A stretch of DNA of 64,000 bases, taken from assembly GCA_910575265.1 (NCBI GenBank), contig CAJTEA010000010.1, forward strand, positions 54,559 through 118,558. The letters are read 5' to 3'. Made by a program: the position numbers and the translations under genes. Each line of letters begins with the position of its first letter. The first letter of the stretch is position 1. The notes under the pieces were generated by a model that worked only from the letters and a program-made list of their open reading frames with translations, had not been told where the DNA came from and did no database searches. Shown here one piece after another: positions 58,882 through 64,000 of this stretch. Origin of the DNA: Oscillospiraceae bacterium (lineage in GTDB: Bacteria; Bacillota; Clostridia; Oscillospirales; Oscillospiraceae).

Positions 58882-60240
58882 ATGCTCAACCAACACGAAA
58901 TCATGCAGACCATCCAGATGATCGACCAGCAGCATCTGGACGTGCGCACCATCACCATGGGCATCTCCCTGCTGTCCTGCGCCCACAGCGACGTAAAAAC
59001 AGCCTGTGGCAAGGTGTACGATAAGATTACGAAATATGCCGAAAAGCTGGTGGCTACCGGCGAGGACATTGAGAAGGAATTCGGCATCCCCATCGTAAAT
59101 AAGCGCATCTCCGTCACCCCCATCGCCCTGGTGGCGGCGGCGGCGGAGACGGACAGCTATGTCCCCTTCGCCCAGGCTCTGGACCGGGCCGCCAAGGCCA
59201 CCGGTGTCAACTTCATCGGCGGTTTCTCCGCTCTGGTCCAGAAGGGCATGACCGACGCCGACCGCGTCCTCATCCGCTCCATTCCTGAGGCCCTGGCCGT
59301 AACTGACATCGTCTGCGCCTCGGTCAACGTGGGCTCCACCAAGGCGGGCATCGACATGGACGCGGTGGCCCTCATGGGCCGGACGATTAAGGACTTGGCG
59401 GAACAGACCGCCGACAAGGGCGGCTTCGGCTGCGCCAAGCTGGTGGTGTTCTGCAACGCAGTGGAGGATAACCCCTTTATGGCTGGGGCCTTCCACGGCG
59501 TGGGCGAGCCGGAAAAGGTCATCAACGTGGGGGTCTCCGGCCCCGGGGTGGTGTACCACGCCCTCCGGGATGTGAAGGGCCAGCCCTTTGACGTGGTGGC
59601 CGAGACCGTAAAGAAAACCGCCTTCCGCATCACCCGCATGGGCCAGCTGGTGGCCCAGGAGGCCAGCCGGCGGCTGGACACCCCCTTCGGCATTGTGGAC
59701 CTGTCCCTGGCCCCCACCCCCGCCATTGGCGACAGTGTGGCCCGGATTTTGGAGGAGATGGGTCTGGAGGTCTGCGGCACCCACGGAACCACCGCCGCCC
59801 TGGCTCTGCTCAACGACGCGGTGAAAAAGGGGGGGGTGATGGCCTCCTCCCATGTGGGCGGGCTGTCCGGCGCCTTTATCCCCGTCAGTGAGGACGAGGG
59901 CATGATCGCCGCCGCCGGGTCCGGGGCCCTCACCCTGGACAAGCTGGAGGCCATGACCTGCGTCTGCTCGGTGGGGCTGGACATGATCGCCGTCCCCGGC
60001 GACACCCCCGCCGAGACCATCTCCGCCATCATCGCCGACGAGGCCGCTATCGGCATGGTCAACTCCAAAACCACCGCCGTCCGCGTCATCCCCGCCCCCG
60101 GCTGCCAGGTGGGCGACACGGTGGAGTTCGGCGGCCTGCTGGGCTCCGCCCCGGTCCAGCCCGTCCACCCCTTCTCCGCCCAGGAGTTTATTGCCCGCGG
60201 AGGACGCGTCCCCGCCCCCATGCAAAGCTTGAAGAATTGA
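58882..60240 (+). CDS. PFL-family protein (UPF0210/DUF711)
   Basis: A 452-residue protein of the UPF0210 family, distantly related to pyruvate formate-lyase folds but without the established glycyl-radical motif visible here. Typical blocks are [15 protein letters not shown] [66 protein letters not shown] and [12 protein letters not shown]. The ATG at 58882 follows GCGGAGGTAAC. It is coupled to the ACT gene and ends at a strong terminator. Function unproven in the family. Confidence 0.92.
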   Translation: MLNQHEIMQTIQMIDQQHLDVRTITMGISLLSCAHSDVKTACGKVYDKITKYAEKLVATGEDIEKEFGIPIVNKRISVTPIALVAAAAETDSYVPFAQALDRAAKATGVNFIGGFSALVQKGMTDADRVLIRSIPEALAVTDIVCASVNVGSTKAGIDMDAVALMGRTIKDLAEQTADKGGFGCAKLVVFCNAVEDNPFMAGAFHGVGEPEKVINVGVSGPGVVYHALRDVKGQPFDVVAETVKKTAFRITRMGQLVAQEASRRLDTPFGIVDLSLAPTPAIGDSVARILEEMGLEVCGTHGTTAALALLNDAVKKGGVMASSHVGGLSGAFIPVSEDEGMIAAAGSGALTLDKLEAMTCVCSVGLDMIAVPGDTPAETISAIIADEAAIGMVNSKTTAVRVIPAPGCQVGDTVEFGGLLGSAPVQPVHPFSAQEFIARGGRVPAPMQSLKN

Positions 60241-60245
60241 TGAAA

Positions 60246-60281
60246 AAGGCCCGCTCCAACTTGGAGCGGGCTTGAATTTTT
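60246..60281 (+). terminator. terminator after PFL-family gene
   Basis: GCCCGCTCCAA (60249-60259) pairs with TTGGAGCGGGC (60261-60271), then TTGAATTTTT. Also near the convergent proS end. Confidence 0.85.
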
Positions 60282-60285
60282 AAAA

Positions 60286-61728
60286 TTAGTAGGCCACGCC
60301 CCACAGAATGGAATGTTTGGCGGGTTTGCCGCAGCAGACGCAGGTGTCAGCTACGTGCTCCTGCTCCAGGGGCATACACCGGGAAGTGACTCCGGCCTTC
60401 TCCTTCATGGACAGCTCACAGTCCAGCTCACCGCACCACATGGTTTTGGCGAAGCCGCCCTCGGCCTCCATAAACGCCTTGACCTCCTCCAGGGTCAGGC
60501 ACACCCGGGTGTGGTCCTCCAGGTTTTTCTTCGCCCGGTCATATAGGCCCTGATGGACCTCGTCCAGCAGACGCTTGACGGTGCCCTCCAGCTCAGCCAG
60601 GGGAACAAAGACCTTCTCCCCGGTGTCCCGGCGGCAGATGCAGCACTGGTTTTTCTCCATATCCTTGGGGCCGATTTCCACCCGAAGGGGCACCCCCTTC
60701 ATCTCATACTCGGCGGCCTTCCAGCCCATGGACTGGTCGCTGTCGTCCATTTTGGCCCGGATATCCGCCTTCTTCAGCCGTTCCAGCAGGGCGGAGGCGG
60801 CGTCCAGCACCCCCTCCTTGTGCTGGGCCACGGGGATGACCATGGCCTGAACAGGGGCGACGCGGGGGGGCAGCACCAGGCCGTTGTTGTCGCCGTGGGT
60901 CATGATGATGCCGCCAATCATTCGGGTGGATACCCCCCAGCTGGTCTGATGGGGGTGGTGGAGCTGGTTGTCCTTGCCGGTGAAGGTGATGTCAAAGGCC
61001 TTGGCGAAGCCGTCGCCGAAGTAGTGGCTGGTGCCGGACTGGAGGGCCTTGTGGTCGTGCATCATGCACTCCACGGTGTAGGTCTCCTCGGCGCCGTTAA
61101 ACTTCTCCTTGTCGGTCTTGCGGCCCTTCACCACCGGCATGGCCAGCACGTTTTCCAGAAAGTCGGCGTACACGTTGAGCATGCGCATGGTCTCCTCCCG
61201 AGCCTCCTCGGGGGTGGCGTGCATGGTGTGGCCCTCCTGCCACAAGAACTCCCGGTGGCGCAGGAAGGGGCGGGAGGTCTTTTCCCACCGCAGCACGGAA
61301 CACCACTGGTTGTACAGCTTAGGCAGGTCCCGGTGGGAGTGGATAACATTTTTGTAGTGCTCACAGAACAGGGTCTCGGAGGTGGGGCGGACGCAGTACC
61401 GCTCCTCCAGCTTCTCGCTGCCCCCCACGGTCACCCAGGCGCACTCGGGGGCAAAGCCCTCCACATGGTCCTTCTCCTTCTGGAGCAGGCTCTCGGGAAT
61501 GAGCATGGGCAGATACACGTTTTCGTGGCCCGTTTCCTTAAACTTCTTGTCCAGCTCGTTCTGGATGTTCTCCCAGATGGCGTAGCCATAGGGACGGTAG
61601 ATAAACATCCCCTTGATGGAGGAATAGTCGATCAGCTCCGCCTTTTTGCACACGTCGGTGTACCACTGGGCAAAATCCACCTCCATGTCGGTGATCTGCT
61701 CCACCTGTTTTTTGTTTTCCTTGGCCAT
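60286..61728 (-). CDS. proS: prolyl-tRNA synthetase (short, archaeal/eukaryotic type)
   Basis: ProS charges tRNA-Pro. This 480-residue enzyme is the short ProS form without the bacterial editing insertion, the type common in Firmicutes of this branch. Blocks: [20 protein letters not shown] (motif 1 region), [21 protein letters not shown] (motif 2, first part [15 protein letters not shown]), [20 protein letters not shown] (partial) and a C-terminal zinc-like [15 protein letters not shown] at 61728. A lipoprotein gene lies upstream on the same strand past a terminator, so it is monocistronic. Confidence 0.97.
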   Translation of the reverse strand: MAKENKKQVEQITDMEVDFAQWYTDVCKKAELIDYSSIKGMFIYRPYGYAIWENIQNELDKKFKETGHENVYLPMLIPESLLQKEKDHVEGFAPECAWVTVGGSEKLEERYCVRPTSETLFCEHYKNVIHSHRDLPKLYNQWCSVLRWEKTSRPFLRHREFLWQEGHTMHATPEEAREETMRMLNVYADFLENVLAMPVVKGRKTDKEKFNGAEETYTVECMMHDHKALQSGTSHYFGDGFAKAFDITFTGKDNQLHHPHQTSWGVSTRMIGGIIMTHGDNNGLVLPPRVAPVQAMVIPVAQHKEGVLDAASALLERLKKADIRAKMDDSDQSMGWKAAEYEMKGVPLRVEIGPKDMEKNQCCICRRDTGEKVFVPLAELEGTVKRLLDEVHQGLYDRAKKNLEDHTRVCLTLEEVKAFMEAEGGFAKTMWCGELDCELSMKEKAGVTSRCMPLEQEHVADTCVCCGKPAKHSILWGVAY

Positions 61729-61811
61729 ATATCTCAGTCCTTTATATAAAATGGTGTATTGGTCTCAAGCCCCTCTATTCTATAAACTTATCCGGGGAAA
61801 GTCAAGAGAAA

Positions 61812-61852
61812 ACAGCGCGTTCCCGCCGGGAAAAGGGCGGGAACGCGTAAGG
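61812..61852 (-). terminator. terminator after lipoprotein gene
   Basis: CGCGTTCCCGCC (61816-61827) pairs with GGCGGGAACGCG (61836-61847); on the minus strand followed by CTGTTTTC. Confidence 0.85.
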
Positions 61853-61867
61853 GATATTGTTAAGGGG

Positions 61868-62563
61868 TTATTTGCTGTAAGCGCCGGAGTAGTCCACCAT
61901 GACCTCGTCCACCTTCTGCATCCCGGTGTCCACCAGAACGTAGTAGCCGTCCTCGTCCGCCTTGAGCTGGAGCATGACGGTCTGATCCTTCCCGTACTCC
62001 ACATCGTCCAGCCGGTCCTCCAGCAGGTCCAGCATGCGCGCGGCATAGGCGGCGTCCGCGGCGGCGTATTCCTCCTCTGTAACGGTATCATAATCCATAT
62101 CCCCGGTAACAGAGTCCCAGGTGTCAGAATAGTCATCATCCGTCAGCAGGTTATACAGGTCCAGGGGCGAGACGGTTACCTCCACCACGAAGTCTCCGTC
62201 CTTGGTCTTACTGCCCGTACCTACGGTGTACTTGGACTTGGCGTAAATTTTCTCCATCACGGTCTCCGCCCGTTCGATGGTCTCATCGGTGGGGTATTCC
62301 ACCTCCAGGAACGTCAGCAGATAGTATTCAGCCTCACTGGCCACATTGCTTTCATGCATCTCTTTGGCGTCATCCTCGGTCATGTCCTCCACCAGGTCGA
62401 TGTACGCCTTGTCGTAGACCCCCAGATAAGCGGCGTCCAGGTGGCCCTTGATGTAGGTTTCGGCGTCCTTCTCTGTCAAACCGCCTCCGCAGGCGGCCAG
62501 CGCCCCCAGCAAACAGAAAGCCAGCGCTCCAGCCGTCAGCCGTTTCCAAAGCGTTTTCTTCAT
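61868..62563 (-). CDS. hypothetical lipoprotein (231 aa)
   Basis: A secreted lipoprotein of unknown function. The signal MKKTLWKRLTAGALAFCL ends in lipobox LGALAAC-GGG. The mature part is strongly acidic, mainly helical (ETYIKGHLDAAYLGVYDKAY, TIERAETVMEKIYAKSK) with a beta segment (VEVTVSPLDLYNLL). It resembles the style of DUF-type lipoproteins in gut Firmicutes, but I do not recognise the family. The ATG at 62563 follows GGAGAGAGAATG. Monocistronic with a terminator downstream. Confidence 0.82.
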   Translation of the reverse strand: MKKTLWKRLTAGALAFCLLGALAACGGGLTEKDAETYIKGHLDAAYLGVYDKAYIDLVEDMTEDDAKEMHESNVASEAEYYLLTFLEVEYPTDETIERAETVMEKIYAKSKYTVGTGSKTKDGDFVVEVTVSPLDLYNLLTDDDYSDTWDSVTGDMDYDTVTEEEYAAADAAYAARMLDLLEDRLDDVEYGKDQTVMLQLKADEDGYYVLVDTGMQKVDEVMVDYSGAYSK

Positions 62564-62659
62564 CCCATTCTCTCTCCTCTTCTAATATGTTGCCGTGTCC
62601 GCCCCATGCCGGAATGGGCACCTGATTAAACTATACACCATCTCATAAAAAAGTCAAGC

Positions 62660-62688
62660 TTGCCCTGAATGGTTTGGTATGCTACACT
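62660..62688 (+). promoter_or_regulatory. niaR promoter
   Basis: TTGCCC (62660-62665), 17-base spacer, TACACT (62683-62688). Confidence 0.75.
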
Positions 62689-62721
62689 AAGAAAAAGATG
62701 AGTTTCAACAGGAGGGGTTCG

Positions 62722-63231
62722 ATGGAGAGCGAAGCGCGTCGGAAAGCTCTGTCAGAGCGTCTGGAACAGGCGAAGGGTCCGGTAAGCGCCGCCACCCTGG
62801 CCCGAGAGCTGTCGGTAAGCCGGCAGATCATTGTAGGGGACGTAGCCCTGCTGCGGGCGGGAGGACTGAACATTACCGCGACCCCCCGGGGCTACCTTCT
62901 GCCCCATCCCCCCGCCGGGATCACCCGCACCTTCGCCTGCCGCCACCGGGCGGACCAGATGGAGGAGGAACTCAACGCTATGGTGGATCAGGGCTGTACC
63001 GTGCTGGATGTCATCGTCGAGCACCCCATTTACGGGCAGCTTACCGGACCTCTGCGCCTGTCCAATCGGTACGAGGTGGCTCAATTCGTCGCCCGCTGCG
63101 AAGCGGAGGAGGCCGCCCCCCTGTCCCAACTTACCGAGGGGGTGCATCTGCATACCCTCCTCTGCCCCGATCAAGCCGCCGCCGGCCGTGTACGGACCGC
63201 GCTGGAAAAGCTGGGTCTTTTGTATCAATGA
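62722..63231 (+). CDS. niaR: niacin-responsive repressor NiaR (YrxA-like, 3H domain)
   Basis: A 169-residue regulator with an HTH_11 domain (RRKALSERLEQAKGPVSAAT, LARELSVSRQIIVGDVALLR) and a 3H domain whose histidines appear in FACRHRADQME, VIVEHPIYGQL and GVHLHTLLCP. NiaR represses NAD-synthesis and niacin-uptake genes when niacin is plentiful, with nickel bound by the 3H histidines. The ATG at 62722 follows AGGAGGGG. No nad genes are adjacent in this window; they may lie past the insertion element. Confidence 0.9.
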   Translation: MESEARRKALSERLEQAKGPVSAATLARELSVSRQIIVGDVALLRAGGLNITATPRGYLLPHPPAGITRTFACRHRADQMEEELNAMVDQGCTVLDVIVEHPIYGQLTGPLRLSNRYEVAQFVARCEAEEAAPLSQLTEGVHLHTLLCPDQAAAGRVRTALEKLGLLYQ

Positions 63232-63242
63232 TTTACAGGCGG

Positions 63243-63265
63243 GGCCGTCCATCCGGACGGCCTTC
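63243..63265 (+). terminator. niaR terminator stem, T run missing
   Basis: GGCCGTCC (63243-63250), loop ATCC, GGACGGCC (63255-63262), then only TTC before the IS-like sequence. The expected T run is absent, as if the insertion landed here. Confidence 0.55.
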
Positions 63266-63267
63266 AG

Positions 63268-64000
63268 GCTGTCGAAAAAGTCTGCATGCCGTAAGGCAGA
63301 CTTTTTCAAATAAATGTAGTAAAATAGGACAGGGGTGAGAAAGATGTTGGAGCGAGGAAAAAATGAGCGAGGGGTTATAGAAATAGTAGACACAGAAAGC
63401 CTGGTACCACGAGAGCATCTATTGCGGCAGGTGGAAGAGGCATTGGATTTCAAGAAACTGTACGAAATCGTGGAGCCGCTGTACAGCGAGGACGAAGGAC
63501 GGCGGAGCGTCGACCCAGTGGTGCTGTTCAAAATCGTACTGCTCCAGCATCTGGACGGGAATACGTCTTTGCGGGGGACCCTGCGCAGGGCCCAGACAGA
63601 TATAGCGTACCGGTGGTTTCTGGGATACACATTGAGCGAGGAACTTCCGCATTTTTCAACGGTAAGCTATAACTTCCGGCATCGGTATACCCCAGAAACA
63701 ATTGAGGCGATCTTTCGGTGGGTGTTAGACGAGGCGGGAACAGCGGGAGCATTGACCCCGGCGGCGGTATTTATAGATGGGACGCACATCAAAGCCAGCG
63801 CAAATCTAAACAAGAAAATGAAGCAGGAAGTACCGGCAGCAGCAAAACGATACCAGGAAGAACTGCTGGCGGAGATCAACGCGAACCGGGAGGCCCATGG
63901 AAAAAAGCCTCTAAATGATGAGGACGAACCACCCAAAGCTGGAGGGAAGAAACGGGACAACACCTCAAAAAAGAAGCAGGCCCGGAGGAAGAAAGAGGCA
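63268..64000 (+). mobile_element. IS1182-type insertion sequence, left end, truncated by window
   Basis: Starts near 63268 with a hairpin AAAAAGTCTGC/GCAGACTTTTT (63275-63285/63296-63306), likely the left terminal region, then a promoter-like TAAAAT (63320-63325) and the transposase gene. Codon use (ATA, CGA, GGA, CTA) is unlike the neighbours. Exact end and inverted repeat cannot be set because the right end is outside the window. Confidence 0.8.
63344..64000 (+). CDS. IS1182-family transposase, 3' end outside window
   Basis: A 219-residue N-terminal part of a DDE transposase of the IS1182 group. Blocks include SVDPVVLFKIVLLQHLDGN, RRAQTDIAYRWFLGY, HFSTVSYNFRHRY and the first catalytic aspartate in FIDGTHIKASANLNKK, followed by the long lysine-rich spacer usual for this group (KKMKQEVPAAAKRYQEEL). 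The frame stays open to base 64000. ATG at 63344 follows GGGGTGAG. It is complete at the N-terminal end, so the element may be intact. Confidence 0.93.
   Translation, partial: MLERGKNERGVIEIVDTESLVPREHLLRQVEEALDFKKLYEIVEPLYSEDEGRRSVDPVVLFKIVLLQHLDGNTSLRGTLRRAQTDIAYRWFLGYTLSEELPHFSTVSYNFRHRYTPETIEAIFRWVLDEAGTAGALTPAAVFIDGTHIKASANLNKKMKQEVPAAAKRYQEELLAEINANREAHGKKPLNDEDEPPKAGGKKRDNTSKKKQARRKKEA

Noticed and set aside
58882..60240. True pyruvate formate-lyase
   Set aside because: The sequence fits the UPF0210/DUF711 family; the glycyl-radical motif is not present.
1..64000. CRISPR array or tRNA/rRNA genes
   Set aside because: No regularly spaced repeats of 25-40 bases and no cloverleaf or rRNA blocks were noticed by eye; a tRNAscan or CRISPR search would settle it.

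Overview
The window is GC-rich, densely packed bacterial DNA. It reads like a gut Oscillospiraceae genome (Flavonifractor, Pseudoflavonifractor, Lawsonibacter or Intestinimonas type). Supporting signs are the Firmicutes gene orders yycJ-rlmH and glmU-prs-pth, two S-layer-homology proteins, AAGGAGG-type ribosome binding sites, and many promoters of the form TTGnnn-N17-TATAAT. The placement is inferred from gene content only. I saw no tRNA, rRNA or CRISPR array.

Layout. 1-10.6 kb is mostly housekeeping: the 3' part of hemW, murA, yycJ, rlmH, mutY with a radical SAM gene, two divergent ribbon-helix-helix (RHH) mini-genes, a secreted His/Cys-repeat protein, pth, prs, a glmU lacking its first domain, and an HD-domain gene. 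10.6-16 kb is a proline block: proC-proB-PARG in one operon and lysE-proA in another, separated by a LysR gene. 16-21 kb holds a GntR-controlled ABC transporter and a small S-layer-homology protein behind a long structured leader. 21-31.9 kb has a thiolase, a 40-residue membrane peptide, tadA, mnmG, secG, recG, a hydroxyacid dehydrogenase and asnS. 32-36.5 kb is a complete phosphorelay: hybrid histidine kinase, REC/HD-GYP regulator and HPt protein. 36.5-42.5 kb has ilvD, a second RHH-type locus, a FadR-like regulator, half of an amino-acid ABC transporter and prfB. 42.5-48.2 kb has a 1417-residue S-layer-homology protein and an orphan phage-tail-like gene flanked by hairpins. 48.2-57.9 kb has a TetR-TolC-like-adaptor-RND export operon, putP and two more regulators. 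57.9-64 kb has yfbR, an ACT protein, a PFL-family gene, proS, a lipoprotein gene, niaR and the left end of an IS1182-type element that runs off the edge.

How the genes fit together. Proline recurs: synthesis (proA, proB, proC), uptake (putP) and tRNA charging (proS). Cell-surface functions also recur: murA, glmU C-domain, S-layer proteins, RND-type export, secG. The most unusual items are the RHH loci with a shared AGTGTAT operator motif, the split glmU at the canonical glmU locus, a PARG-type ADP-ribose hydrolase translationally coupled to proB, the self-contained phosphorelay ending in an HD-GYP domain, a TolC-like protein in what looks like a monoderm, and several structured leaders that match no class I recognise. 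I did not find one large, clearly new multi-gene system; the best candidates are these small modules.
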